DNA from: Janthinobacterium sp. BJB426
Lineage (GTDB): Bacteria; Pseudomonadota; Gammaproteobacteria; Burkholderiales; Burkholderiaceae_D
Direction of reading: 5' to 3'
NCBI RefSeq assembly: GCF_002735705.1
Contig: NZ_PDZL01000013.1
Location: forward strand, 1-64,000
DNA: 64,000 bases
Shown: piece by piece, positions 53,317 through 63,154 of the stretch
How the letters are laid out: the number at the start of each line of letters is the position of its first letter
Numbering within the stretch: position 1 is the first letter of the stretch
Translations under genes and position numbers: made by a program
The notes under the pieces: generated by a model
Told to the model about the DNA's origin: nothing
Database searches by the model: none
The model's input: only the letters and a program-made list of their open reading frames with translations

Positions 53317-53437
53317 CAATATCCCGCCATTTTTGTTGTACTGATTTTCGACATACTACTCTAAATCAGGGGCATTGACGCGCTGCACCAAAATAGTTCA
53401 TCGGCTGTTGTGGTGTCACAACGAGATTCCACACGGC

Positions 53438-53472
53438 AAAACGGCCCACAAACAGTGTCTGCGGGCCGTTTT
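53438..53472 (-). terminator. Terminator of alaS
   Basis: AAAACGGCCC (53438-53447) pairs with GGGCCGTTTT (53463-53472). On the minus strand the hairpin ends in four T, 47 bases after the alaS stop. Confidence 0.7.
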
Positions 53473-53518
53473 CAAGGGGCTGTGGGGCGAAAACCGCGCA
53501 TGTCCCCTAGCTTACGCC

Positions 53519-56131
53519 TTATTTTGCGCGTTCGCCGACCCAGGCCGGCACGCCTGCCAGGGCGTTCGCCAGGCCGCTCGGATCGGTACCGCCCGCTTGC
53601 GCCATATCGGGGCGTCCGCCGCCTTTTCCGCCCACTTGCTGTGCAACGAAGTTCACCAGCTCGCCCGCTTTGACCTTGGAAGTCGCGTCCGCCGTCACGC
53701 CGGCGATCAGGCTGACCTTGCCGTCCGCCACGCTGGCCAGCACGATGGCGGCCGTTTTCAGCTTGTCCTTCAGCTTGTCCATGGTTTCGCGCAAGCGGGC
53801 CACGTCGGCGCCGTCCAGCACGGCAGCGAGCACCTTGATGCCATTGACATCGACGGCTTGCGTGACCAGTTCATCGCCCTGGCCCGACGCCAGTTTCGAT
53901 TTCAGCGCGGCCAGTTCCTTCTCCAGCGCCTTGACGTGGTCCTGCACCTGGACGATGCGGGCAGTCAGCTCTTCCGGCTGCGCCTTCAGGGCATTGGCCG
54001 CTTCGACCAGGCGGCGGTTGATGGTTTGCACCAGCGCCAGCGCGCCCTCACCCGTCACGGCTTCCACGCGGCGGATGCCGGCGGCCACGCCGCTTTCGCC
54101 GATGATCTTGAACAGGCCGATGTCGCCCGTGCGCTGCACGTGGACGCCGCCGCACAGCTCTTTCGAGCTGCCGATGTCGAGCACGCGCACTTCGTCGCCG
54201 TATTTCTCGCCGAACAAGGCCATCGCGCCATGCTTGACGGCATCGTCAAACGACATCAAATGCGCTTGCGTGGCGCGGTTTTCCAGGATCTCTTTATTGA
54301 CAATGGTTTCCACGGCGGCGATTTGCTCGGCCGTCATCGGTGCATTGTGGCTGAAGTCGAAACGGGTCTTGTCCGGATCGACCAGCGAACCCTTTTGCGC
54401 CACGTGGCTGCCCAACACTTCGCGCAAGGCCTTGTGCATCAAATGCGTGGCCGAGTGATTGCGGATGGTGCGCGCGCGCTTGGCCGTATCGACTTGCGCC
54501 GAGACGGCGTCGCCCACGCTCAAGCTGCCCGATTCCAGCACGCCATGGTGGCCGAACACATCGGCCTGAACTTTCAGCGTGTCGCTGACGGCAAAGCTGC
54601 CCGCGCCCGAGGCAATCACGCCCTGGTCGCCCACCTGGCCGCCCGATTCCGCGTAGAACGGCGTCGTGTCGAGCACGACGATGCCCGCTTCACCGGCCTT
54701 GAGTTCCTGTACTGGCGTGCCGGCTGCGTACAGCGCCACGACCTTGCTGCTGAACGTCAGTTGATCGTAGCCGACGAAGGTGTTTTTCTCGCCCGTGTAC
54801 TCGACCTTGCTGTCCTTGTGCGTCTTGCCGCCCTTGCGCGACAGTTCCTGGCTTTCCTTCAGCGCCGCGTCGTAGCCGGCCTGGTCAAAGGTGATGTCGC
54901 GTTCGCGGCAAATGTCGGCCGTCAGGTCTGGCGGGAAGCCGTAGGTTTCGTACAAAGTAAAAGCGGTGGCGCCGTCGATGCCGGTGGCATCCTTGGCCAG
55001 CTGCGCTTCCAGCACTTTCATGCCCGTTTCCAGGGTTTCGCCGAAACGTTCTTCCTCGGCTTTGAGCATGTTGGCGACGTTGTCTTTCGCTTCTTCCAGC
55101 TCCGGATAGGCGCCGCCCATCTCGATGGCGAGGTCAGCCACCAGCTTGTAGAAGAACGGCTTCGTCTGGCCCAGCTTGTGGCCATGGCGCAAGGCGCGGC
55201 GGATGATGCGGCGCAAGACGTACGCGCGGCCTTCGCTGCCCGGAATGATACCGTCGACGATCATGAAGGCGGCGGCGCGGATGTGGTCGGCGATCACGCG
55301 CAGCGACTTGTTTTCCAGGTCCGTGGCGCCCGTTTCGCGCGCGGCGGCCTTGATCAGGTGCTGAAACAGGTCGATTTCATAGTTCGAATGCACGTGCTGC
55401 AGCACGGCGGCCAGGCGCTCCATGCCCATGCCCGTGTCGACGCATGGCTTCGGCAACTTGTGCATGACGCCCGCTTCGTCGCGGTTGAACTGCATGAACA
55501 CCAGATTCCAGATTTCAATGAAACGGTCGCCATCTTCGTCAGGCGAACCCGGCGGGCCGCCAGGAATGTCGGCGCCGTGGTCGTAGAAGATTTCCGTGCA
55601 CGGACCGCATGGGCCCGTGTCCGCCATCTGCCAGAAATTGTCCGAAGCGTAGCGCGAGCCCTTGTTGTCGCCGATGCGGATGATGCGCTCGACGGGCACG
55701 CCAATTTCCTTGGCCCAGATATCGTACGCTTCGTCATCTTCGATGTAGACGGTGACGGTCAGCTTGTCAGCCGGCAAGCCATATACCTTGGTCAGCAGTT
55801 CCCACGCGTATTGAATCGCGTCGCGCTTGAAATAGTCGCCGAAGCTGAAGTTGCCCAGCATTTCAAAGAAGGTATGGTGGCGCGCCGTGTAGCCGACGTT
55901 TTCCAGATCATTGTGCTTGCCGCCGGCGCGCACGCAGCGCTGCACCGAGGTGGCGCGCGTGTACGGACGGCTGTCCGTACCCGTAAACACGTCCTTGAAT
56001 TGCACCATGCCGCTGTTCGTCAACAGCAAGGTCGGATCGTTGCCTGGCACCAGGGAGCTGGAACGGACGATGGAATGGCCCTTGGACTCGAAAAATTTGA
56101 GGAACTTGTCGCGGATTTCAGTTGATTTCAT
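53519..56131 (-). CDS. alaS: Alanyl-tRNA synthetase
   Basis: The 870-residue enzyme charges tRNA-Ala. It has the class II core ([18 protein letters not shown] at the start, [21 protein letters not shown] split over motif 2) and the editing domain with [16 protein letters not shown] (about 555) and the zinc-site block [15 protein letters not shown] (about 655). The C-Ala domain is at the end ([14 protein letters not shown]). The ATG at 56131 is the family start. The open frame continues about 99 codons upstream, but that part overlaps the Fur-type gene and is not alaS-like. No strong ribosome site is visible. Confidence 0.97.
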   Translation of the reverse strand: MKSTEIRDKFLKFFESKGHSIVRSSSLVPGNDPTLLLTNSGMVQFKDVFTGTDSRPYTRATSVQRCVRAGGKHNDLENVGYTARHHTFFEMLGNFSFGDYFKRDAIQYAWELLTKVYGLPADKLTVTVYIEDDEAYDIWAKEIGVPVERIIRIGDNKGSRYASDNFWQMADTGPCGPCTEIFYDHGADIPGGPPGSPDEDGDRFIEIWNLVFMQFNRDEAGVMHKLPKPCVDTGMGMERLAAVLQHVHSNYEIDLFQHLIKAAARETGATDLENKSLRVIADHIRAAAFMIVDGIIPGSEGRAYVLRRIIRRALRHGHKLGQTKPFFYKLVADLAIEMGGAYPELEEAKDNVANMLKAEEERFGETLETGMKVLEAQLAKDATGIDGATAFTLYETYGFPPDLTADICRERDITFDQAGYDAALKESQELSRKGGKTHKDSKVEYTGEKNTFVGYDQLTFSSKVVALYAAGTPVQELKAGEAGIVVLDTTPFYAESGGQVGDQGVIASGAGSFAVSDTLKVQADVFGHHGVLESGSLSVGDAVSAQVDTAKRARTIRNHSATHLMHKALREVLGSHVAQKGSLVDPDKTRFDFSHNAPMTAEQIAAVETIVNKEILENRATQAHLMSFDDAVKHGAMALFGEKYGDEVRVLDIGSSKELCGGVHVQRTGDIGLFKIIGESGVAAGIRRVEAVTGEGALALVQTINRRLVEAANALKAQPEELTARIVQVQDHVKALEKELAALKSKLASGQGDELVTQAVDVNGIKVLAAVLDGADVARLRETMDKLKDKLKTAAIVLASVADGKVSLIAGVTADATSKVKAGELVNFVAQQVGGKGGGRPDMAQAGGTDPSGLANALAGVPAWVGERAK

Positions 56132-56250
56132 GTTTTTTTGGCAAAGAGTGGCGGCAGCTTTAAAGGGAAGATTATACGTGATATGGGGTGCGGCAATGAC
56201 GGCTGGCCAGGGCATTGTTGCGCCCGTGCCAACATCGGCAGCCTGCCGGC

Positions 56251-56709
56251 TCAGGCCGGGTCGTGGTGGCTGGCGCAGGCGTGCCCAGTGGTGGCAACGG
56301 TGGCGCTCCCCGCTGTGGCCGTGGCGCCGGCGGCGGCATTGCAGTCGGCGCAGCGGCCGTACAGGGTCAGCTCGTGGCGCTCGACAACAAAGCCTTGCGG
56401 CGCCATGCGCTTCAAGTCGCCCGGGCAATCATGCACGTCGAACACGCGCTGGCACGTGGTGCACTGGAAATGGTGGTGGTGGTGATTGGCGACAGCGTTC
56501 GATTCGTAGCGCGGGTTTTCGCCCGGCAAGGTCACCACGTGCACCTTCTCTTCCAGCACCAGCGACTTCAAGTTGCGGTAAACGGTGGCGATGCCCAGTT
56601 GCGTCACTTGCAAGCTGGCCTGTTCAAGGATTTCCTGCGCCGACAGGGGGCGCTGGGCCGACTCGATGGCGGCTTGAATAGCGGTTTTTTGACGTGTTGT
56701 GCGTTCCAT
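56251..56709 (-). CDS. zur: Fur family regulator, probably Zur
   Basis: The 152-residue regulator has a Fur winged helix (about 1-80: [29 protein letters not shown] over two helices). A metal-binding dimer domain follows, with HHHHHFQC (about 75-82) and two CxxC pairs (CTTC at about 82-85 and CADC at about 119-122). The tail is Ala/Thr-rich and carries further His. It diverges from a ZnuD-like receptor gene across a 22-bp palindrome, so zinc control is the best guess; Fur or PerR cannot be excluded by sequence alone. Confidence 0.8.
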   Translation of the reverse strand: MERTTRQKTAIQAAIESAQRPLSAQEILEQASLQVTQLGIATVYRNLKSLVLEEKVHVVTLPGENPRYESNAVANHHHHHFQCTTCQRVFDVHDCPGDLKRMAPQGFVVERHELTLYGRCADCNAAAGATATAGSATVATTGHACASHHDPA

Positions 56710-56765
56710 AGCCGACAGAATACACCATCCGCCTGTATCTACCGCCCGGAAAAACTGTCACACAG

Positions 56766-56787
56766 TAATGATAATGGGTTATCATTA
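56766..56787 (+). promoter_or_regulatory. Zur/Fur-type operator palindrome
   Basis: TAATGATAA-TGGG-TTATCATTA has perfect 9-base arms and lies between the divergent Fur-family and ZnuD-like receptor genes, 57 and 80 bases from their starts. It resembles both Zur and Fur boxes. Confidence 0.75.
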
Positions 56788-56866
56788 TCATCTTAGGGCA
56801 GGCATTTACCTGTCACGCGCTGCCCCAACCCTGCCAACACCGATAGCCGATAAGGAAATCTTGCCC

Positions 56867-58924
56867 ATGTGCGTCCGTCCTCACCAACCCACTCCCCTCG
56901 CGCTGGCCATCATGCTGGCCTTTGCCGCCCCTGCCAGCGCCCTGGCGCAGCAGGCGACAACCTTGCCTGCCGTCACCGTCTCGGCCAGCGCGCTGGCCCT
57001 GGGCAGCGACGACATGAGCACGCCCGTCACCGTACTCGAAGGCGAGGCACTGGTGCTGGCAAGGGCAGCGACCCTCGGCGAAACGCTGGCCGGCCAGCCC
57101 GGCATCACGTCCAGCCATTTCGGCGCCGGCGCCAGTCGCCCCATCATCCGCGGCATGGATGGTCCGCGCGTGAAAGTGCTGTCCGATGGCGCCGAAGTGC
57201 AGGACGCTTCGACCATCAGCCCCGACCATGCTGTCGCGGCCGAACCGATGCTGTCGGAACAGATTGAAGTGCTGCGCGGCCCGTCCGCGCTGGCCTACGG
57301 CGGCGGCGCTGTCGGCGGCGTGGTCAACGTGATCGACAAGAAAATCCCCACGCGCGTGCCGGCAAAAGGCTTTGAAGGCAGCGCGGAAGTACGCGCCAAC
57401 TCGGCGGCGCGCGAAAAGGCAGGCGCCTTTGAAGTGACTGGCGGCTCCGGCAACATCGCCTTCCACGCGGAAGGCGTCAAGCGCGACGCGAAAGAATACA
57501 AGGTCGGCAGCGGCTGGGAAGGCGGCTCGACAGTAGGCGGCAGCTACAACAAGACGGACACGGGCAGCGTGGGCGTGTCATGGGTAGGTCAGCGCGGCTT
57601 CCTGGGCCTGGCCTTCACCAGCCAGAACGCGGAATACGGCTTGCCTGGCCACAACCACGAATTCGAGAGCTGCCACCCGCACGGCACGCACCTGCATTGC
57701 GGCGGCCACGAGGGCCACGGCCATGGCGACGAAGAAGAACATGAGCACGAGCATGAACACGAAAGCGTGCCGTACGTGAAACTGAAGAGCGAACGCTGGG
57801 ATGTGCGCGGCGAATTGCGCGACCCCGTGCCCGGCTTCGCCAAGCTGCGCCTGCGCGCCGCGTTCACCGATTACAAGCACGATGAAATCGAAGGCACGGA
57901 AATCGCCACCACGTTTAAAAACAAGGGCCACGATGCGCGCCTGGAAATGGAACACCATCCCGTCTTCGGCTGGCGCGGCGTAGTCGGCCTGCAAACGTCG
58001 AAGCGCGATTTCTCGGCCCTGGGCGAGGAAGCGTACGTGGCGCCGACGGTCACGAAGAAACACGCAGCCTTCCTGGTGGAAGAATACAAGCTCGACCAAT
58101 GGCGCTTCGAAGCGGGCTTGCGCCACGAATGGCAAGACATCACGGTCGACAGCGCCACCTTGCAAGACCGCAGCGCCAAGGGCACCTCGATTTCCCTGGG
58201 CGCCGTGTGGAAATTTGCGCCGCAATATTCGCTCGGTTCGACCATCTCGCGCACGCACCGCCTGCCCAGCGCCGAGGAACTGTATGCGCACGGCGTGCAC
58301 ATGGCCACGGCCACGTATGAGCTGGGCAATGAAAACCTGGGCAAGGAAACGTCGAACAATATCGACTTGACCTTGCGCAAATATGCGGGCGCCACGACCT
58401 TCTCGGCCAGCGCCTACCGCAACAAGGTGGACAACTACATCTTCGGCTCCACCCTGGACAACCACGAAGGCTTCCAGCTGATCCAGTACGCCCAGCGCGA
58501 CGCCACGTTCACGGGCGTCGAAGGGCAGATCCGCCAGCAGCTGAACCCCATGTTCGGCGCCAGCGTGTTCGGCGACTACGTGCGGGCCAAGCTGGCCGAC
58601 GGCGGTGGCAACTTGCCGCGCATCCCGGCCCAGCGTTTTGGTGTGAAGTTCGATGCCAACTGGCAGGCGTGGAGCGGCGTGGCCGAGCTCTACCGCGTGG
58701 GCAAGCAGGATAAAGTGGCCGCGTTCGAAACGGCAACGCCGGGCTACAACATGCTCAACCTGTCCGCCAACTACGACACGCGTATCGGCACGACGCCAGC
58801 CCAGTTCTACATCAAGGCAAATAACCTGACAAATGAACTGGCGTACAGCCACACCTCGTTTATCAAGAATGCGGCACCGTTGATGGGGCGCAATTTGACA
58901 GTAGGCATGCGCGTAACTTTCTAG
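56867..58924 (+). CDS. znuD: ZnuD-like TonB-dependent receptor with His-rich loop
   Basis: The 685-residue outer-membrane receptor has a signal peptide (about 1-26, ending ALAQQ). A plug domain follows (about 33-155, with GETLAGQPGITSSHFGAG and RPIIRGMDGPRVKVL), then a beta-barrel ending in phenylalanine (VGMRVTF). An extracellular loop at about 262-304 is packed with His, Glu and two Cys (GHNHEFESCHPHGTHLHC, GHGHGDEEEHEHEHEHE). This is the ZnuD signature for zinc uptake. AAGGA lies nine bases before the ATG at 56867. The palindrome upstream indicates zinc repression. Confidence 0.9.
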   Translation: MCVRPHQPTPLALAIMLAFAAPASALAQQATTLPAVTVSASALALGSDDMSTPVTVLEGEALVLARAATLGETLAGQPGITSSHFGAGASRPIIRGMDGPRVKVLSDGAEVQDASTISPDHAVAAEPMLSEQIEVLRGPSALAYGGGAVGGVVNVIDKKIPTRVPAKGFEGSAEVRANSAAREKAGAFEVTGGSGNIAFHAEGVKRDAKEYKVGSGWEGGSTVGGSYNKTDTGSVGVSWVGQRGFLGLAFTSQNAEYGLPGHNHEFESCHPHGTHLHCGGHEGHGHGDEEEHEHEHEHESVPYVKLKSERWDVRGELRDPVPGFAKLRLRAAFTDYKHDEIEGTEIATTFKNKGHDARLEMEHHPVFGWRGVVGLQTSKRDFSALGEEAYVAPTVTKKHAAFLVEEYKLDQWRFEAGLRHEWQDITVDSATLQDRSAKGTSISLGAVWKFAPQYSLGSTISRTHRLPSAEELYAHGVHMATATYELGNENLGKETSNNIDLTLRKYAGATTFSASAYRNKVDNYIFGSTLDNHEGFQLIQYAQRDATFTGVEGQIRQQLNPMFGASVFGDYVRAKLADGGGNLPRIPAQRFGVKFDANWQAWSGVAELYRVGKQDKVAAFETATPGYNMLNLSANYDTRIGTTPAQFYIKANNLTNELAYSHTSFIKNAAPLMGRNLTVGMRVTF

Positions 58925-59059
58925 TAACACCTGACATAAGCTACTGCGCGTCGTGATATACGGCCTGCGATGCTCACTGTGCTATAGCACAGTTGCGCTT
59001 CTCGGCCATATCTCACTTCCGCTCACTTCCGCTCGCTACGCTTCTGTCAGGCGTTGTTA
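58925..59059 (+). repeat. Palindromic intergenic repeat, about 135 bp
   Basis: The ends form an inverted repeat: TAACA-CCTGACAtAAGC on the left matches the complement of GCTTcTGTCAGG-cgt-TGTTA on the right. Inside, GATAT..GGCC pairs with GGCCATATC. The centre is a perfect 18-base palindrome (ACTGTGCTATAGCACAGT, 58976-58993). It fills the gap between two converging genes. ACTTCCGCTC is duplicated in tandem near 59014-59034. It looks like a REP/BIME-type element and may also act as a terminator. Confidence 0.72.
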
Positions 59060-59072
59060 AGCCAGGAGGTTG

Positions 59073-59813
59073 TCAGCTTGCCTTGATCAAATCTATCCTG
59101 TCCGTACAAAACCCGTCCACGCCCCAGGCCAGCAGCTCGCTGGCCCGCTCCGGGGTGTTGACGGTGTAGCAGAACAGTCCATATCCCGCCGCCTTTACCT
59201 CTCGCGCCAGTACCGGCGTCAGCTGCCGGTGGTCGCAATGGATCGCCACCACGCCCAGTTCCTTTGCCTTTTCCGCCCAATCAGAAGGTATCTGTTCGAC
59301 CAGCCAGCCGCGCGCCAGTTCCGGCGCCGCCTGGCGCGCCGCCTGCAAGGCGTCAATGCTGAACGACGACAGCAGCGGCAGCAATGCGCCAGCCGCGATT
59401 TCCTGCGCAAAGTGTTCGCGCGTGGCGCGCGCCACGGCACTGCCCGTGGGCACGTCGAAGCCGGGCGCCGGCTTGATTTCGATATTCATCCAGATGCGCT
59501 GCGCCTTGCAATAGTCCACCACGGCCTCGAACGTGGGTACGCCTTCGCCCGCGAATTGGGGGCCGAACCAGGCGCCCGCCTCCATTGCTCCCAGCTGCGC
59601 AGCCGTGTAATCGTTGACCTGGCCGCTGCCGGCCACGGTGCGGCCCAGCTCGGGGTCGTGCACGACGACGGGCACGCCGTCGGACGCCAGCATGACGTCG
59701 AATTCCACGGCGCGGTAGCCGTAGGCAAGGCCGCAGCGCAGGGCGGCCAGGGTGTTTTCAGGCGCCAGGGTGCCGCCGCCGCGGTGCGCCAGGGTGCGTG
59801 GATAGGGCCACAT
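59073..59813 (-). CDS. ugpQ: Glycerophosphodiester phosphodiesterase (UgpQ-like)
   Basis: The 246-residue cytoplasmic enzyme splits glycerophosphodiesters into glycerol 3-phosphate and an alcohol. It shows the catalytic blocks LAHRGGGTLAPENT (about 8-21), VEFDVMLASDGVPVVVHDPELGRT divided over residues 36-58, and NIEIKP (about 110). It ends WGVDGFCTDRIDLI. There is no signal peptide, as in UgpQ and unlike periplasmic GlpQ. AAAGGA lies five bases before the ATG. No ugp transporter is adjacent. Confidence 0.93.
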   Translation of the reverse strand: MWPYPRTLAHRGGGTLAPENTLAALRCGLAYGYRAVEFDVMLASDGVPVVVHDPELGRTVAGSGQVNDYTAAQLGAMEAGAWFGPQFAGEGVPTFEAVVDYCKAQRIWMNIEIKPAPGFDVPTGSAVARATREHFAQEIAAGALLPLLSSFSIDALQAARQAAPELARGWLVEQIPSDWAEKAKELGVVAIHCDHRQLTPVLAREVKAAGYGLFCYTVNTPERASELLAWGVDGFCTDRIDLIKAS

Positions 59814-60011
59814 GGTGTTCCTTTATGATGATGAGATTGTCGATCAAGACGTCTTGCCATCATCGCGTGCAAGCGCCACCATGTAAAGGACGCGATCAGG
59901 CGATTGGCGCCATGCCAGCCCTGTTTCGTCGCAGCGGCGTTGCACCCGCATGCAGAGCCGCCCATAATTGCCGCATTGCCAACCCGAGCGCCCATCTGAA
60001 AGCTGTCCCGC

Positions 60012-61115
60012 ATGCACCCTACCGACACCGTCCCCCGCAAGACGAGCTTTCCCTACCGGCGCCTGCTGGGCGATGCCCGCTATGCGCTACTGCTCAATGT
60101 CCTGTGCGCTCTCTTCATTACCTTCGTGCTGAGCGGTGGGCAAAGCTTCTGGCTCAACCTGCTTGCATCCATGTGCATAGGCGGCATCGCCTTCCTGTTG
60201 ATCGACGGCATCCGCCTGGCTTGGTGGGGCGAGGGACGCCGCCCCCCAAGGCTGCCCTTCACTGCCCTCATCATCGTCAGCGCCGCCGTAGCACAGGTAG
60301 GCGGCACCATGCTGTTCGGCTGGCTGGCCAATATCGACGTTCCCGCGCCCGTCTCCATGTCGTCACGCAATGTCGGCATGACGGTGTTCACCTTGGCGGC
60401 GGCGGGAGCGGCCATCCTGTTCTTTGGCAGCCGCGAAAAAATCGCCCGCCTGCAAATGGAGGCGGCCCAGGAAAAAGCCCGCGCCGAATCCGTGGCGCGC
60501 CAGGCCATGCAGGCCCAGCTGCAACTGCTGCAGGCGCAGATCGAACCGCACATGCTGTTCAATACCCTGGCCAACCTGCAAGGCCTGATCAGCTTTGACC
60601 CGGAGCGCGCCCAGTTGCTGCTCGACCAGCTGATCCAGTATCTGCGCGCCACGCTCTCTTCCTCGCGCGCCGACTCCACCACCCTGGAGCAGGAATTTTC
60701 CCTGATGCAAGCCTACCTGGGCCTGATGTCGATCCGCATGGGCGCGCGCCTGCGCTTTACCTTGGACTTGCCCGAGGCCTTGCGCCAAGTCAAGGTGCCG
60801 CCCATGTTGTTGCAGCCGCTGGTGGAAAACGCCATCCAGCACGGCCTGGAACCGAAGATCGAAGGCGGCCATATCCATGTGCAGGCATCCACGGACACTG
60901 GCGTGCTGATTCTCACCGTCAGCGACGATGGCCTGGGCCTCGACCATCCGGGCCAGACCAAGGGCACGCACCTGGGCGTGGCGAATATCCGCGAACGCCT
61001 GCGCGGCATGCATGGCGATGCCGCCAGCCTGTCGCTGATCGCCAACCATCCGGCAGGCGCGACCGCCCGCCTGACATTCCCCCTTCCATCCACCATCACG
61101 AGTCCCCTCGCATGA
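60012..61115 (+). CDS. LytS-type sensor histidine kinase
   Basis: The 367-residue membrane kinase has about four hydrophobic helices (24-40, 47-72, 82-107, 122-139). A short coiled linker follows (140-175), then the His_kinase domain with phospho-acceptor His180 in QIEPHMLFNTLANLQ. The ATPase part shows LQPLVENAIQHGLEP (N box, about 277) and DDGLGLD (about 306). There is no extracytoplasmic sensor domain. It is translationally coupled (ATGA overlap) to a LytTR regulator and forms a two-component system with it. The signal is unknown. Confidence 0.92.
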   Translation: MHPTDTVPRKTSFPYRRLLGDARYALLLNVLCALFITFVLSGGQSFWLNLLASMCIGGIAFLLIDGIRLAWWGEGRRPPRLPFTALIIVSAAVAQVGGTMLFGWLANIDVPAPVSMSSRNVGMTVFTLAAAGAAILFFGSREKIARLQMEAAQEKARAESVARQAMQAQLQLLQAQIEPHMLFNTLANLQGLISFDPERAQLLLDQLIQYLRATLSSSRADSTTLEQEFSLMQAYLGLMSIRMGARLRFTLDLPEALRQVKVPPMLLQPLVENAIQHGLEPKIEGGHIHVQASTDTGVLILTVSDDGLGLDHPGQTKGTHLGVANIRERLRGMHGDAASLSLIANHPAGATARLTFPLPSTITSPLA

Positions 61116-61987
61116 GCCAATACACCCCACGCGCGCCACGCGCCCTGATCGCCGAAGACGAACCGATACTCGCCGCCGCCCTCGCGCACGCCTTGCAGCG
61201 GCTGTGGCCAGAGCTCGACATCGTTGCCACCTGCCCTAATGGCGTGGAAGCCTTGCGGCAAGGCCTGGCGCTGCAACCCGACATCCTCTTTCTCGACATC
61301 AAGATGCCAGGCAAGACGGGCCTGGAAGCGGCCGAGGAACTGGCGGAACAGTGGCCGGACGACATTGCGTTCCCCCACATCGTGTTTGTTACCGCCTATG
61401 ACGAATATGCGCTGGCCGCCTTCGAGCACGCGGCCGCCGATTACGTCTTAAAACCCGTCAACGATGCGCGACTGGGCAAGACGGTGGAACGCCTGCAGCA
61501 GCGCTTGCGCGACAGCAGCGTTGGCAACGGCACCGCTGCAGCCACGGCAACAGCAGCGCCAGCCGAACCGGTGCCGCGAGCGCCGCAGGCAGCCGAATCC
61601 GCCAGCGACGACAACATGGCTCGCCTGCTGAGCCAGCTGCAAGCCATGCTGCCGCCCGCCCCGCGCCTGCAAATGATACGGGCGGCCGTCGGCAACAGCG
61701 TGCGCATGATCGCGCTGGCCGACGTCGTGTATTTCGAAGCGCTGGACAAATACATCAACGTCGTGTGCCAGGACAGCGAGGCGCTGATACGCACGAGCCT
61801 GAAGGAACTCTTGCCCCAGCTGGACCCGCAACAATTCTGGCAAATTCACCGGGGCACCATCGTCAACGCCAGCGCCATTGCCACGGCCGTGCGCGACGAG
61901 GCGGGCAAGCTGTCGCTGACCCTGCGCCAGCACTCGGCGCAACTGCGCGTCAGCCCTTTATATGCGCATTTGTTCCGCCAGATGTAG
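61112..61987 (+). CDS. LytTR family response regulator
   Basis: The 291-residue regulator has a receiver domain (about 9-125) with acidic pocket EDE (15-17), phospho-acceptor Asp62 in FLDIKMPGKTG, and a Lys in VLKPVND. An Ala/Thr-rich linker leads to a LytTR DNA-binding domain (about 188-291: VVYFEALDKYINVVC, then FWQIHRGTIVNASAI). It is cotranscribed with the kinase upstream, overlapping by four bases. Targets are not evident. Confidence 0.93.
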   Translation: MSQYTPRAPRALIAEDEPILAAALAHALQRLWPELDIVATCPNGVEALRQGLALQPDILFLDIKMPGKTGLEAAEELAEQWPDDIAFPHIVFVTAYDEYALAAFEHAAADYVLKPVNDARLGKTVERLQQRLRDSSVGNGTAAATATAAPAEPVPRAPQAAESASDDNMARLLSQLQAMLPPAPRLQMIRAAVGNSVRMIALADVVYFEALDKYINVVCQDSEALIRTSLKELLPQLDPQQFWQIHRGTIVNASAIATAVRDEAGKLSLTLRQHSAQLRVSPLYAHLFRQM

Positions 61988-62000
61988 CTAATGCAGCTGG

Positions 62001-62327
62001 TTAATGCAGCTGGTGCTTCAGGTCCGATAATTCATCGTGCACCTTGAGCACGGCGCTCTTCATTTCCGGCGTGACGCTGGCCGCCGTGCCGCAGGCCCGC
62101 TTGGCGCGGTCGCCCAAGGATTCCATCTGGTCGACGGCTTGCCGGATGCGCGCATCGTCTTGCGTGTCGATGGCTTGCCGCACGGCGCTCTTTTGCTGGT
62201 CCAGCTGATTGATGCAATCCTTCAAGTCCATCGGCATGCCCTGCTGCTTGCCACACAGCTGGGCCGCCTGGCCGATCGCGTGTTCGATTGCGCCGAAGCG
62301 CCGTGCCACTTCCTTTACTTGCATCAT
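62001..62327 (-). CDS. Uncharacterised 108-residue helical protein
   Basis: The cytoplasmic protein is mostly alpha-helical and charged. It contains two Cys (LCGKQQG and DCINQLDQQ) and a later Cys in KRACGTAASV. SAVLKVHDELSDLKHQLH ends the chain. No signal peptide, membrane helix or known motif is seen. AGGAG seven bases before the first of two ATG codons fixes the start at 62327. It converges with the LytTR gene, with 13 bases between the stops. I do not recognise the family. Confidence 0.62.
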   Translation of the reverse strand: MMQVKEVARRFGAIEHAIGQAAQLCGKQQGMPMDLKDCINQLDQQKSAVRQAIDTQDDARIRQAVDQMESLGDRAKRACGTAASVTPEMKSAVLKVHDELSDLKHQLH

Positions 62328-62494
62328 GATGCTCTCCTGTTCGCGTGGTATCCGAGTTGGATCGCGAAGCTGGCGCAGGGTTCCCCGCCAGCGGCCATGG
62401 CATCAAAATTTCCACACGGCACTTTTTTGTAAGCGCTTGTGACATATTAGATAATTATCAAATCCTTCAGATACATTGGCGTACCTGAACCACC

Positions 62495-63148
62495 ATGTCC
62501 TCCATGACCTCGCTGCCACCCCTGCCCCGCCGCGCTCCCGGCCTGCTGCTGATCGTCCTGCTGCACGGGGGCCTGGCATATATTGTCTTGCAATCGCGGC
62601 CGCGCGCCGTCACGGACGAGAACTTGCCGCAAGGCCCAGCCATCACCTGGCTGCGCCACACGCTCCCTGCGCCGCCCAAGCCCCGGCCATTGCCCAGCGC
62701 AACACCAGCCGCCACGCATCCGCCGCGCCTGCCGGTAACAGTTGCGGCGCCCGTCAGCCGCCCCTTGCCGCCGCCCGCCGCCGAGCAGGCGCCAGCGCCA
62801 GCAATGCCAGAAGCGATCACGGCCATCACGCCACCGAGCGCAGCCGATATCCTGGCGCAAGCCAAGCGCGACGTGGGCAAGATCGACAAGGATTTACGCA
62901 AGGAATTCCCGCAGCGGGGCGGGGAGAAATTCGAGGACACGGGCTTCAAGCGCATGCAGCAGGGCTTTGCCGAGGCCTACGCGGCCGTGCCGCCGAAATG
63001 GTACGAGGCCTCAAAGATCGAGGAGATCGGCGCCAATGAGGCCAAGGGCAGCCGCACGTATAAAATCACCAGCGCGCTGGGCACCTTGTGTGTGACCACG
63101 CGCGCCGGCAAGCAGGGGGAAACGATGATCGGCATGTGCCCCAAATAG
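62495..63148 (+). CDS. Uncharacterised membrane-anchored Pro-rich protein
   Basis: The 217-residue protein has one N-terminal membrane helix (about 15-32, GLLLIVLLHGGLAYIV) and a Pro/Ala-rich stretch (about 55-110), like TonB or energy-coupling linkers. A compact C-terminal domain follows (about 115-217) with two Cys (LGTLCVTT and GMCPK). The C-terminal domain is not TonB-like. No strong ribosome site precedes the ATG. It is probably an inner-membrane protein with its bulk in the periplasm; I do not recognise the family. It converges with the MFS gene, six bases apart. Confidence 0.65.
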   Translation: MSSMTSLPPLPRRAPGLLLIVLLHGGLAYIVLQSRPRAVTDENLPQGPAITWLRHTLPAPPKPRPLPSATPAATHPPRLPVTVAAPVSRPLPPPAAEQAPAPAMPEAITAITPPSAADILAQAKRDVGKIDKDLRKEFPQRGGEKFEDTGFKRMQQGFAEAYAAVPPKWYEASKIEEIGANEAKGSRTYKITSALGTLCVTTRAGKQGETMIGMCPK

Positions 63149-63154
63149 CCGCAC

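Noticed and set aside
53375-56125. Open frame of over 900 codons on the plus strand, opposite alaS
   Set aside because: It mirrors alaS exactly, has low-complexity His/Arg/Ala/Gln-rich composition without domains, and arises from GC-rich third codon positions.
56841-56854. GCCGATAA upstream of the ZnuD-like gene as a sigma-28 promoter
   Set aside because: The -10 string matches, but there is no TAAA-like -35 element at the right distance, and the gene is not flagellar.
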